The notes under the pieces: generated by a model
What the model saw: the letters and a program-made list of their open reading frames with translations, nothing else
What the model was told of the DNA's origin: nothing
Databases searched by the model: none
Made by a program: the position numbers and the translations under genes
DNA from: Thermoflexales bacterium
GTDB lineage: Bacteria; Chloroflexota; Anaerolineae; J036; Brachytrichaceae
Length of the DNA: 34,250 nt
Direction: 5' to 3'
NCBI GenBank assembly: GCA_019694215.1
Contig: JAIBCK010000033.1
Location: forward strand, 1 to 34,250
In this document: in pieces, positions 1 to 7,305 of the stretch
Numbering within the stretch: the first letter of the stretch is position 1
Layout of the letters: the number at the start of each line of letters is the position of its first letter

Positions 1-484
1 GCGCTCCCACCCACGAGGTGCCGGCCTCCGCGGCAGGCGCGCCATCGCGCCCCCGGATGACGGCGCGGAACTGGCCATCGGGCGTGCGAGACACGGCGGT
101 GAGCAGGTTGATGACCGGCTTCAACGCGCCGGCGGGCAGGGCGTGCACGCCGGCGACCTGCGCGTCGCGCACCTCGGCCACTGCGAGCAGGTCGTGCTGC
201 GCGCCGAGCGGGGCGCTGAACAGATAGCCGCGACCGGCGACCAGCGCCTGACGCAGCGCCTCGCGCAGCGCCTCGCCCTCGCCGCGCACAACGATCAGTG
301 GCCTAAACAGATCGAGGCCGGTCTGGCACACCGCGACGACGGCCCGCGGCGCACCCTCCTGTGGATGCACAAAGAGGCGCGTCCGGCGCGCGTCATGTTC
401 GAGCGCGTAGTACGCCCCGACCGCATCCTCCGGCCCCCGCCCAAACAACGCGGCTACCCGCGCGCGCGGCTCCTGCGCCGTCAA
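1..484 (-). CDS. Probable GNAT-like acetyltransferase, N-terminal part (runs off left edge)
   Basis: Open frame of 161 codons that leaves the window at its left end, so the C-terminal part is missing. The TTG start at 484 overlaps the stop of the upstream TPR gene (TTGA) and has AAGGTG five bases ahead, which decides the start. Visible stretches include YYALEHD, RTRLFVHP and CQTGLDLFRPLIVV, followed near the edge by PVINLLTAVSRTPDGQF and EAGTSWVG. This pattern resembles, from memory, GNAT-type proteins of Chloroflexota with a non-catalytic N-terminal half; the acetyl-CoA binding motif would lie outside the window, so the family call is an inference. The 4-base overlap implies translational coupling with the TPR protein. 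No membrane segment is visible. Confidence 0.5.
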   Translation of the reverse strand, partial: MTAQEPRARVAALFGRGPEDAVGAYYALEHDARRTRLFVHPQEGAPRAVVAVCQTGLDLFRPLIVVRGEGEALREALRQALVAGRGYLFSAPLGAQHDLLAVAEVRDAQVAGVHALPAGALKPVINLLTAVSRTPDGQFRAVIRGRDGAPAAEAGTSWVGA

Positions 485-1659
485 CGCGTCACCTTGCACT
501 TGCGGAACCCGGACGCGGTGTATTCCTGCACGTAGTCGCTTGCGGGCATCAGCGTGAGCGCCTTGCGCCAGGCCTCGACGGCCTGCGGGCAGTTGTCGGC
601 CGACACGTTGAAATACGCGAAGCCGTAGAAGATGTAGTCATTGGCGGTGATGGTCTGGCTCAGGGCCTGCGCGGTGGTCACCGCGCGGGTGTAGTCGACG
701 ATGGCGTTCTCATACAGGCGCGCGTTGAAGTTGGCCTCGCCGCGGCGCGCAAAGGCCGTGTAGCGGGTGGGATCGATCTCGATCGCCTTGTTGAGCGCTT
801 CCAGGGCCTTGTCCGCCTCGCCCAGCACGGCGTGCGTTGCGCCCTTGCGCTCCCATGCCTCGGCATACAGCGGATCGACGGAGATGGCCTGATCGAAATA
901 GAAGATGGCCTTTGTGCCAACGCCCAACGCAGCATACACACGCCCAAGCGCGAGCAGGACGTGCGGCAGGTTTGGGTTGATCTGCAGGGCGCGCTCGTAA
1001 TACACCACGGCCTGGCTGTAGTTGGTGGCCATCTCGTAGGCGTAGCCGAGGTTGCGATACGCGTCGACGTTTTGAGGATCGAGCTCGACGGCGGTGCGGG
1101 CCGTCTTGACGGCCTCGGTGTAGTTGGCGTTGTCGGCCAGGGCCTCGGCCAGATAGGCCTGCGCGGTGCTGTTGGCCGGGTCGAGGGCCACCGCCTCGCG
1201 GCAGCTTGCCAGGGCCTCGCTCACCTTGCCCAGCCAGTCCTGCACGAGGCACAGGCCGGCCCGGGCCAGCGCGTCGCGCGGGGCAAGCTGCACCATCTTG
1301 AGGGCGCGCGATTCGGCCTTGCTCGCCTGGCCGGAGAACACCAGCAGGCGCACGATCTGGAACTGCAGCGGGATGTCGTTGGGCTTGCGGCGCAGGGCCT
1401 GTTCGTAGATGGGCAGCGCCTTGCGGTAGTTGCCCGTGTCGCGGATGTCGTCGGCTTCCCTGGCAAAGCTCTCGACGCTGCGCGTGGCGGTGGGGGTGGG
1501 GGCGGGCGTCGCCGCGACGGGGATGAGGCTGAGCGCGTTGCCCAGGCGCGTCTGGATCAGCACATAGGCGCCCAGCGCGAGGGCGGCCAGCACCAGCAGC
1601 AGCCCCCAGGGGGGGCCGGCGTTGCGCCGGCGGCGGCGGGAGTCACCTCTCAGAACCAC
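481..1659 (-). CDS. Membrane-anchored TPR repeat protein
   Basis: 392 residues. An Arg-rich cytoplasmic start (SRRRRR) is followed by one hydrophobic helix at about residues 17-36, a short Ala/Pro/Thr linker (ATPAPTPTAT) and then roughly eight tetratricopeptide repeats from residue 65 to the end. Typical TPR signatures are visible, such as GNYRKALPIYEQALRRKPND, YSQAVVYYERALQINPN and ADKALEALNKAIEIDP. The topology predicts an outward-facing, single-pass anchored scaffold for protein-protein contacts; no enzymatic motif is seen and the partner is unknown. The start is GTG at 1659, with no Shine-Dalgarno site but a TAACAT hexamer six bases upstream, consistent with a leaderless transcript. The downstream gene overlaps its stop. 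A TPR fold is secure, the biological role is not. Confidence 0.85.
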   Translation of the reverse strand: MVLRGDSRRRRRNAGPPWGLLLVLAALALGAYVLIQTRLGNALSLIPVAATPAPTPTATRSVESFAREADDIRDTGNYRKALPIYEQALRRKPNDIPLQFQIVRLLVFSGQASKAESRALKMVQLAPRDALARAGLCLVQDWLGKVSEALASCREAVALDPANSTAQAYLAEALADNANYTEAVKTARTAVELDPQNVDAYRNLGYAYEMATNYSQAVVYYERALQINPNLPHVLLALGRVYAALGVGTKAIFYFDQAISVDPLYAEAWERKGATHAVLGEADKALEALNKAIEIDPTRYTAFARRGEANFNARLYENAIVDYTRAVTTAQALSQTITANDYIFYGFAYFNVSADNCPQAVEAWRKALTLMPASDYVQEYTASGFRKCKVTR

Positions 1660-1665
1660 GCCCCG

Positions 1666-1671
1666 ATGTTA
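1666..1671 (-). promoter_or_regulatory. Candidate -10 element for leaderless TPR mRNA
   Basis: TAACAT on the minus strand, six bases before the GTG start. No convincing -35 hexamer is seen. It follows the same spacing as several other starts in this window. Confidence 0.35.
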
Positions 1672-1781
1672 GCAGGGGCGGATGAGGCCTTCGCAAACGG
1701 CGCCTGAGCGCGCCGCCAGGCGGGCGGGCACCACCGCGCCAATCCCACAGGCTGGCGCGGCGGCACCCGGATCGATCCGGT

Positions 1782-2042
1782 CTACGAAGCGGCCGGCTTC
1801 TCGCCGTCCGCCTGAAAAAGCATGTCGCCCAGCAGCTTCTCGACGGCCATGGTGTGGCTGTCGAAGCCGTGCGCCTTGAAATACTCGGAATTGCAGTGCC
1901 ACTGGCCATGGTCGAAGGTGACCACATACTCGCTGTTGTCACCGCGCACGACGACCTGCAGGTTGAGGAACGTGAAGCGCTCTCGCTCGTTGGCGTATCG
2001 ATGCGCTTTCTCGACCTTGCCGATGTAGCTTGAGTCAATCAT
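1782..2042 (-). CDS. Small SWIM-zinc-finger-like protein with degenerate metal ligands
   Basis: 86 residues, start ATG at 2042 with AAAGGAG 11 bases ahead. The N-terminal half (KVEKAHRYANERERFTFLNL) is followed by two strand-like stretches and the segment WHCNSEYFKAHGFDSHTMA at about residues 48-66. The position of the residues matches the SWIM finger pattern CxCx(n)CxH, but only the first Cys and the final His are kept; the second Cys reads Ser and the third Asp. SWIM fingers usually bind one zinc and mediate DNA or protein contacts; here metal binding is doubtful. The gene has its own promoter and a structured leader with a terminator, so its expression is probably conditional. The family call is from pattern memory, not a search. 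Confidence 0.5.
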   Translation of the reverse strand: MIDSSYIGKVEKAHRYANERERFTFLNLQVVVRGDNSEYVVTFDHGQWHCNSEYFKAHGFDSHTMAVEKLLGDMLFQADGEKPAAS

Positions 2043-2202
2043 TGTTGTCTACACTCCTTTGATTCGGGTCGGTCCCGGAGGAACCGCCCGGCGACTTGCC
2101 AACAAAAAAGCGCGTCGCAAGGGTGCGCGCGCTTGTTTCCCAAACCGGGTATGGGTCGCCCGAAGCTGGCAGGGGTATCTTCAACGCCTCGAAGCTCCAC
2201 AT
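2035..2202 (-). CDS. Possible leader ORF upstream of the SWIM-like gene
   Basis: A 55-codon frame opens with ATG about five bases after the predicted transcription start of the 2214-2241 promoter and ends with a TGA that overlaps the start of the SWIM-like gene by eight bases. Its start reads MWSFEALKIPL and the terminator U-run is translated as part of TRFFVGK. There is no Shine-Dalgarno site, but the position would suit leaderless initiation. No homology is recognised and it may be a chance frame. If translated, ribosomes would pass straight through the terminator hairpin at 2104-2134. Confidence 0.2.
   Translation of the reverse strand: MWSFEALKIPLPASGDPYPVWETSARTLATRFFVGKSPGGSSGTDPNQRSVDNND
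2065..2090 (-). promoter_or_regulatory. Leader hairpin just upstream of the ribosome binding site
   Basis: On the minus strand CGGGCGGTTCC pairs with GGGACCG-A-CCCG around a TCC loop: 11 pairs, one of them a G-U wobble, with a single bulged A. It ends four bases before the AAAGGAG of the SWIM-like gene. No U-run follows, so it is more likely a translational or mRNA-processing element than a terminator. Confidence 0.5.
2104..2134 (-). terminator. Intrinsic terminator within the leader
   Basis: On the minus strand AAGCGCGCGCA, loop CCCT, TGCG, bulged A, CGCGCTT, then the U-run TTTTTT, whose first two bases close the stem, followed by G. The stem has 11 pairs. It lies about 75-105 bases after the predicted transcription start and 60 bases before the downstream start codon, which is an attenuator position. 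Confidence 0.7.
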
Positions 2203-2207
2203 AGATT
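2104..2207 (-). ncRNA. Candidate structured leader RNA / small RNA of about 100 nt
   Basis: The segment from the predicted transcription start (about 2207) to the end of the terminator U-run (2104) would form a discrete RNA of roughly 104 nt. Besides the terminator it contains short self-complementary stretches (CTTC...GAAG; GGGCGACCC; GTTTGGGAAAC) that could form an aptamer-like fold. I could not match it to riboswitch families whose core motifs I know (for example fluoride, ZTP, c-di-GMP, T-box) nor to SRP RNA. Whether it acts as a cis attenuator or a free small RNA is open. Confidence 0.35.
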
Positions 2208-2213
2208 GATCTG

Positions 2214-2241
2214 ATTTTAACCCGCTGCGGACGGATGTCAA
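2214..2241 (-). promoter_or_regulatory. Strong sigma70-type promoter
   Basis: Minus-strand TTGACA (2241-2236), 16-base spacer, TAAAAT (2219-2214). The -35 is perfect and the -10 is five of six. It is the best promoter match in the window and fires toward the SWIM-like gene. Confidence 0.75.
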
Positions 2242-2284
2242 CCAAAATGGCGGCGGCCGAAAACTTCGGGCCCACAATACGGGC

Positions 2285-3868
2285 ATGAGCACTTCCCCAC
2301 GCGCGCTGATCATCGGGGCGGGCATCGGCGGCCTCGCCCTCGGCATCCGTCTGCGCGCCCTCGGGCTCCCAACGACGATCCTGGAGAAGCACAGGGAGCC
2401 CGGCGGACGCGCCGGCGTGCTGCGCGAAAGCGGTTTTACCTGGGACATGGGCCCGACCGTCATCACGGTGCCCGGGTTCTTGGATGCGCTTTTTGCGTTG
2501 GGCGATGCGCCGGACCCGCTCGGCGGCGCGGACTTCCCGCCCATCCCCGCCACGCTGGCCGGGGCGGGGACGCGCCCGGCCTCAACAACGCGCTATGTCG
2601 ACCTGCGCCCGGTCGTGCCGTTCTATCGCATCTTCTTCGATGACGGCAGCTTCTTTGATTTCGACGGCGACCCCGAGGGCATCCGCGCCCAGGTGCGCAA
2701 GCTCGCCCCGCAGGACCTCGAAGGCTACGCGCGCTTCGAGCGCGACGCGCGGGCGATCTTCGAGCGCGGCTTTCTCAAACTGGGCTTCACCTACTTTGGC
2801 ACTCCCCTCGACCTGGCCCGCGTCGTGCCCGACCTGCTGCGGCTGGACGCCGTGCGCGGGCTCTTTCGCTTCACACGCAAGTATTTCTCCAGCGACAAGC
2901 TCCGGCGCGTCTTCAGCTTCGAGCCGCTGCTGATCGGCGGCAACCCGCTCACCGTCCCCGCGCTCTACGCGATGATCCACTTCGTCGAGCGCAGCTGGGG
3001 CGCGCACTACGCCATCGGCGGCACCGGCGCGCTCGTCCGAGCGCTGGCGCGCAAGTTCAAGGACCTGGGCGGCGAGCTGCGCGTGAACAGCGAGGTCGTG
3101 GCGGTCAATACGGCGCCGGCCCGGCCCGGCAAGCCGCGCGTCAGCGGGGTCACGCTGGCCTCGGGCGAGCACCTCGATGCCAGCGTGGTGGCGTCAAACG
3201 GCGACTATGCGCGGTTGTATCTCGACCTGGTGGCGCGCCGCGACCGACGCATCAACGCCGACTGGCGGATCAAGTCCATGCGTCAGTCCATGTCCGCCTT
3301 TGTGTGCTACTTTGGTTTCCGCGCCGAGGGGCTGGCGCTGAACCTGCGCCATCACAACATCCTGCTGGGGGAGCGCTACGAGGCGCTGCTGCGCGACCTC
3401 TTCGACCGCAAGGTGCTGCCGGATGACGCCTCGCACTACGTCTACCTGCCCACGATCAATGATCCCAGCCTGGCCCCGCCCGGCCACCACGCCGGCTACA
3501 CGCTCATCCCCGTGCCCAACAACGCCTCCGGCATCGACTGGGCCACGGCCGGCCCGGCCCTGGCCGACCGCGCCCTGCACGAGCTTGAGGCGCGTGGTTA
3601 CCTGCCCGAGTTGGGCGCGCGCTTGGTCGCGCGCCGCTTCATCACGCCCGATCATTTCGCGCGCGGGCTCAACAGCCACCTCGGCAACGCCTTTGGCCCC
3701 GAGCCGGTGCTGACGCAGACGGCCCTGCTGCGCCCGCACAACCGCAGCGAGGATGTGCGCGGGCTGTATCTGGTCGGGGCCGGCACGCAACCCGGCGCGG
3801 GGATGCCGGCGGTGATGATGTCGGCGCAGATCACCGCCCGCCTGATCGCGGAGGACCTGCACCTGTGA
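2285..3868 (+). CDS. Phytoene desaturase-family FAD oxidoreductase (CrtI-like)
   Basis: 527 residues. The FAD-binding Rossmann motif GAGIGG is at residues 11-16, followed by [13 protein letters not shown] and TWDMGPTVI, which are characteristic of CrtI-type carotenoid desaturases/isomerases. The C-terminal signature [17 protein letters not shown] is at about 497-513. These enzymes use FAD to introduce double bonds into phytoene or related carotenes at the membrane; the exact substrate cannot be told from sequence. About 20-25 extra residues rich in Pro/Gly/Ala follow residue 72, compared with the usual family layout. No crtB or other carotenoid gene is in the window. The start has no Shine-Dalgarno site; CACAAT lies six bases before the ATG. 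The gene overlaps yqeC by four bases, suggesting coupled translation. Confidence 0.85.
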   Translation: MSTSPRALIIGAGIGGLALGIRLRALGLPTTILEKHREPGGRAGVLRESGFTWDMGPTVITVPGFLDALFALGDAPDPLGGADFPPIPATLAGAGTRPASTTRYVDLRPVVPFYRIFFDDGSFFDFDGDPEGIRAQVRKLAPQDLEGYARFERDARAIFERGFLKLGFTYFGTPLDLARVVPDLLRLDAVRGLFRFTRKYFSSDKLRRVFSFEPLLIGGNPLTVPALYAMIHFVERSWGAHYAIGGTGALVRALARKFKDLGGELRVNSEVVAVNTAPARPGKPRVSGVTLASGEHLDASVVASNGDYARLYLDLVARRDRRINADWRIKSMRQSMSAFVCYFGFRAEGLALNLRHHNILLGERYEALLRDLFDRKVLPDDASHYVYLPTINDPSLAPPGHHAGYTLIPVPNNASGIDWATAGPALADRALHELEARGYLPELGARLVARRFITPDHFARGLNSHLGNAFGPEPVLTQTALLRPHNRSEDVRGLYLVGAGTQPGAGMPAVMMSAQITARLIAEDLHL

Positions 3869-4620
3869 CGTCGGCGTCGGGAGCCCTTGCGGGCTGCCGC
3901 TGCGTCGCGCTGGTCGGCGCGGGCGGCAAGACCTCGCTGGCCTGGACGCTGATGCAGCACAGCCTCGACGCCGGCCAGCGGGCGATCTACACCACCACCA
4001 CGCACACCCTGCTCCCCGCGGATGGGGCGTTTGACCGCGTGCTGGTCGAGCCCGACGCCGCGCGCGCCGCGCGTTTGCTGGCGGAGGACCGTACGTGGCG
4101 CAGCGCCTGGCTGGCGGCTGCGGTCGTGGGCGGGTTCGAGGGCGAAATTCACAGTGCCATGCCCCTGACGCGGGTCAAAGCAAAGGGTTATGCGCCCGAC
4201 GCGGTGCGCGCCCTGGCGGCGCTGGACGCGGTGCGCATCGTCGAGGCCGATGGCGCGCTGCGGCGGTGGATCAAGGCCCCGGCCGACCACGAACCCGTGT
4301 TGCCGCCAGAGCTCGACGCCGTCATCGTGGTGGCCTGTCTTGACGCGTTGGGGCAGCCGCTCGATGCGCGGATCGCGCACCGCCCGGAGCGGGTGGCCGA
4401 GGAGACCGGGCTGCGGCTCGGCGAGCGCCTGACGGCGGCGGCGCTGGTGGCGCTGCTGTGCTCACCCGGCGGTGGGCTGAAGGGGGTCACCGGCAACGTC
4501 CGGCGTATCGCTGCGCTCAGCCGCCTGCGGGCGCCGCGCGAGCGCGATATCGAGGCCGCGCTGCGCGCCCACGGCTTTGACGCGGTGCTGGACTATCCCT
4601 TGGTCGCGGCGTCGATGTAG
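3865..4620 (+). CDS. yqeC: YqeC-like putative selenium-dependent hydroxylase accessory protein
   Basis: 251 residues, GTG start inside the stop of the preceding gene (GTGA). A P-loop-like GAGGKTS is at residues 18-24, the TTTTHTLLP segment follows, and [22 protein letters not shown] at about 127-148 matches the most conserved YqeC block. [12 protein letters not shown] and [11 protein letters not shown] are also family-typical. YqeC is known as an accessory protein of selenium-dependent molybdenum hydroxylases (neighbour of yqeB and mocA in other genomes); its biochemistry is poorly defined. No molybdenum hydroxylase, selD or mocA gene is nearby, so its client enzyme is elsewhere or it has another role. 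Its last 28 bases overlap the convergent RDD gene. Confidence 0.8.
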   Translation: MTSASGALAGCRCVALVGAGGKTSLAWTLMQHSLDAGQRAIYTTTTHTLLPADGAFDRVLVEPDAARAARLLAEDRTWRSAWLAAAVVGGFEGEIHSAMPLTRVKAKGYAPDAVRALAALDAVRIVEADGALRRWIKAPADHEPVLPPELDAVIVVACLDALGQPLDARIAHRPERVAEETGLRLGERLTAAALVALLCSPGGGLKGVTGNVRRIAALSRLRAPRERDIEAALRAHGFDAVLDYPLVAASM

Positions 4621-5375
4621 CGGAGCAGGCTGAGGTCGTCCATGCCGCGCAGCTCATCCGCCGCGTCCACCAGCGTCGCACGCGCCTCCTCGGCGAGCAG
4701 GTGCGCCAGGGCCGGGGCATTCTTGAGCTGCGGCATGCGTTGAAGGAAATCGCGAATGTTTAGCACTTGTTCGTTGGACAAGGCGCGCTGCCCGCTGATC
4801 GCCACCGAGGGGGCCGGCATGAGCATCGCATACGTGAAGGTGAGGCCGACCGCGTTGATCGATTGTGATTCGCGGACGACGATCGTGCGCGCGGCGAGGT
4901 CGCCCAGGCGTTGGGCGCGTGGCGAGAGCAGCATCGCGATCAACCCGAGCGGGTTCAGAATCGGCAGGCCGTCCACCGGACGGAGCAGGTTGCGCAGCAG
5001 GACATTGGTGAAGGTGAGCGCGCTGCCATCGTCGCGCACCGTGCGCAGCCCAAGGATCGACTTGCCCACAGTCTGGCCGTTCATCCTCCATTCCTGCAAG
5101 AGCAGAAAGCCGATGTCCAGCAGAAAGTAGGCCAGTACAAGCACCGTAGAGTACCAATCGTAGCCATAGAGGTTGGCATTCACGGATAGTACGTTCACCA
5201 GAATGAACAGACCGACCTTGAGCGTCGTCAACAGCGCCATGTCGATCAGGTGGGCGTAGAAGCGCGTGCCGATATCGGCAATTTCGTAGCGCAGGGCGAT
5301 GTGTTCGGGCAGGCGCGCGGTGAGCACCCCCAGCGCGGCATTGGCATCCCCTCCGGGGCGGGATCGACGTGTCAT
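4593..5375 (-). CDS. RDD family membrane protein
   Basis: 260 residues from the chosen start; upstream in-frame ATGs at 5384 and 5438 are possible. The RDD domain spans about residues 30-175: ADIGTRFYAHLIDMALL carries the first Arg and Asp, two or three hydrophobic helices follow, and RLGDLAARTIVV carries the later Arg/Asp pair. A C-terminal cytosolic tail with Leu-rich helices (about 205-260) is not part of the domain. RDD proteins are polytopic membrane proteins of mostly unknown transport role. The start at 5375 is favoured because CATAAT lies seven bases upstream and no Shine-Dalgarno site exists. In related genomes RDD genes accompany SpoIIM/DUF4129/MoxR clusters, and here it is divergent from that operon by 137 bases. 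Confidence 0.85.
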   Translation of the reverse strand: MTRRSRPGGDANAALGVLTARLPEHIALRYEIADIGTRFYAHLIDMALLTTLKVGLFILVNVLSVNANLYGYDWYSTVLVLAYFLLDIGFLLLQEWRMNGQTVGKSILGLRTVRDDGSALTFTNVLLRNLLRPVDGLPILNPLGLIAMLLSPRAQRLGDLAARTIVVRESQSINAVGLTFTYAMLMPAPSVAISGQRALSNEQVLNIRDFLQRMPQLKNAPALAHLLAEEARATLVDAADELRGMDDLSLLRYIDAATKG

Positions 5376-5382
5376 GGCGGCC

Positions 5383-5388
5383 ATTATG
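5383..5388 (-). promoter_or_regulatory. Candidate -10 element of the RDD gene
   Basis: CATAAT on the minus strand, seven bases before the ATG at 5375. No clear -35 is present. It supports the shorter start. Confidence 0.35.
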
Positions 5389-5457
5389 GCCCAGCCCCGC
5401 CGACCTGCCTGTCGAACTGTCCAACAAGTTTTTGTCAAGTCTTGGCCGGGGTGGGAC

Positions 5458-5463
5458 TACAAT
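5458..5463 (+). promoter_or_regulatory. Candidate -10 element of the SpoIIM-MoxR operon
   Basis: TACAAT, 49 bases before the ATG at 5513. The best -35 (TTGTCA, 5432-5437) is 20 bases away, longer than ideal. It lies in the divergent gap between the RDD gene and the operon. Confidence 0.35.
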
Positions 5464-5512
5464 CGCAAACGGGTGCCAGCCGGGAGCGGCAGGCGCAACG
5501 TGCCGATCAGAC

Positions 5513-6469
5513 ATGAATCCTGAAGCGTTTATCAAAGGGCGGGTGCGCGACTGGAACCGACTGGCCGAGCTCGTCCCCAGGGCGGGCAAGCCCGGTGGGC
5601 TGGCGTCGTCTGAGGCGCAGGAGTTCGCCACGTTGTATCGCGCCGTGTCCGACGACCTCGCCTACGCGCAGCGTGAGTTTGGCCGCCACAGCATGACGCG
5701 CTACCTCAATGCGCTGACGGCCTCGGCGGCGCAGACCCTGTATCGCTCCCACGAGCCCGTCGCGCGTTCGATCGCGCGCTTCTATGCCGAGACGCTGCCC
5801 GGCTTGTTTGTCGAGTTGCGGCCCTACGTCATCGCTGCTGCAATCCTGTTCTTCGGAAGCGCCCTGCTTGCCTTCGCGATGGTGTATGTCCGGCCCGATG
5901 ACGGCGTCTCCGTACTGGGGTATTCGCTGACCATCCGTATCCGCGAAGGCGTGCAGTGGTGGAAGCAGTTGAACGGGATAAATCAGGTCGGTTCGGCGAC
6001 GATCATGACGAACAACCTGCGGATCGCCCTCATGAGTTTTGCAGGAGGCATGACGGGGGGCTTCTACACGGTCTACCTCGCGCTGCTCAACGGCTTTCAC
6101 CTTGGCGCGATCTTCGGATATTCGGCCGCGGTGGCGAACCCCTGGCCGCTGGCCGAATTTGTGGTCGGACACGGCGTGCTGGAGCTGAATGAAATCGTCT
6201 TCGCCACGGCGTGCGGGCTGGCGCTCGGCCGCACATTGCTGCAACCGGGTCTGTCCTCCCGCGCCGTCGCGCTGGGGCGCATGGGCCGGACCGCCGTCCT
6301 GTTCATGGTGGGAACGGCGCCAACCCTCGTCGTCGCCGGTCTGATCGAGGGCTTTGTCTCACCGTCCGATGTCGTTCCGCCGGTGATCAAGGTCGCCCTG
6401 GGCGTTGGGACGGGCGTGGCGTTGTATGCCTACCTGCTGGTCTTTGCGCGACGGAGGACGCGGCGATGA
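5513..6469 (+). CDS. Stage II sporulation protein M (DUF95/SpoIIM) family membrane protein
   Basis: 318 residues. An amphipathic cytosolic N-terminus (MNPEAFIKGRVRDWNRLAELV, about 1-90) is followed by about six hydrophobic helices from residue 97 onward. Family-typical signatures are the polar loop NNLRIALMSFAGGMTGGFYTVY and GHGVLELNEIVFA. In Bacillus SpoIIM is part of an engulfment complex, but the wider family occurs in non-sporulating bacteria next to MoxR/DUF58/DUF4129 genes, as here, where its function is unknown. No sporulation genes are visible. The ATG at 5513 is chosen because the MNPE...RDW start is the family-like one; the frame is open further upstream but without family-like sequence. 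The next gene overlaps it by four bases (ATGA). Confidence 0.85.
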   Translation: MNPEAFIKGRVRDWNRLAELVPRAGKPGGLASSEAQEFATLYRAVSDDLAYAQREFGRHSMTRYLNALTASAAQTLYRSHEPVARSIARFYAETLPGLFVELRPYVIAAAILFFGSALLAFAMVYVRPDDGVSVLGYSLTIRIREGVQWWKQLNGINQVGSATIMTNNLRIALMSFAGGMTGGFYTVYLALLNGFHLGAIFGYSAAVANPWPLAEFVVGHGVLELNEIVFATACGLALGRTLLQPGLSSRAVALGRMGRTAVLFMVGTAPTLVVAGLIEGFVSPSDVVPPVIKVALGVGTGVALYAYLLVFARRRTRR

Positions 6470-7305
6470 TGCCATTGGCCTGGTTGCGTCCATTGACCTC
6501 GAGCGAGCTGTTGGATGTGCCCTTCAAGCTCATGCGCGCGCGATGGGGGACGCTGACGCTGCTTCATTTGCTGTTTGGGGCACCGGTCTTGCTCCTGCAG
6601 ATCGTGCTCGTGCTGCCGTGGCTCACCCGTCTGCCGCTCTGGTCCTTCAATCTAACGCTGACGGGGCTGCCCACCTTGGTTTTCACGCAGCCGTGGCCGT
6701 TTGTGGGTGCGCTTGCACTGGGGGCGTTGCACGCCTTTCCGCAGGCGGCCGCCGCCCGGGTCATTGCGAATCAGGTCCTGGATGCTGCGCCGCTGGGCGT
6801 GCGCCAGGCCGTGGCCGTGACGTGGCGCCGCGCCCTGACAGCCCTCCCGGCCGCGTTGCTTCTGCGTCTCCTCGAGGCGGCCGCGCTCCTGGCCTGGCTG
6901 CTGCCGTTTGGCTGGCTGCTGTCCATTTTCGCGGGCTTGCCGATTCTGTGCATGCTTTCCTTTGCCCTCGAAGTCGTTGTGCTGGAAGGGGCATCACCGT
7001 GGCGCGCCCTGCGCCGCTCGGCGGCCCTGACGCAGGGCTTGCGCATGCGCCTGGCGGCGAATGCCTTTTGCTCGATGGTCGTCCTGTTTGTCGCGCACGT
7101 GCTGCCCATCCTGCTGCAGGTGTTGCTCGGCTTTCTTGCCGAAGTCAACGAAGCGACCCAAACGGTGCTCGCGTTTGGCACGCTGGCGACCATGATCGTC
7201 TGCCTCTCGAGCTGGCCGACGTGTTCGCGGGTGCTGGCCTATCTCGAGGCGCGCGTGCGCAAAGAGGGCCTTGACCTGCAGATGGCGGTGGAGGCGCGAC
7301 GATGA
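6466..7305 (+). CDS. Polytopic membrane protein of the MoxR operon
   Basis: 279 residues, starting at overlapping ATGs (MMPLAWLRPLTSSELLDVPFKL) with GGAGG about nine bases ahead and a 4-base overlap with the SpoIIM gene. Five or six long hydrophobic segments are visible at about 28-52, 71-88, 116-147, 146-170, 196-220 and 225-245. The opening RPLTSSELLDVPFKLMRARW resembles the start of membrane proteins annotated as glycerophosphoryl diester phosphodiesterase membrane-domain-like, but no catalytic residues of such an enzyme are present. Position suggests it belongs to the membrane complex served by MoxR. Function unknown. Confidence 0.75.
   Translation: MMPLAWLRPLTSSELLDVPFKLMRARWGTLTLLHLLFGAPVLLLQIVLVLPWLTRLPLWSFNLTLTGLPTLVFTQPWPFVGALALGALHAFPQAAAARVIANQVLDAAPLGVRQAVAVTWRRALTALPAALLLRLLEAAALLAWLLPFGWLLSIFAGLPILCMLSFALEVVVLEGASPWRALRRSAALTQGLRMRLAANAFCSMVVLFVAHVLPILLQVLLGFLAEVNEATQTVLAFGTLATMIVCLSSWPTCSRVLAYLEARVRKEGLDLQMAVEARR

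Noticed and set aside
3865-4620. Possible selenocysteine-related element around yqeC
   Set aside because: No in-frame TGA or SECIS-like hairpin was seen within the gene.
5513-6469. Evidence of sporulation from the SpoIIM-like gene
   Set aside because: The family is widespread outside spore formers and no other sporulation gene is in the window.
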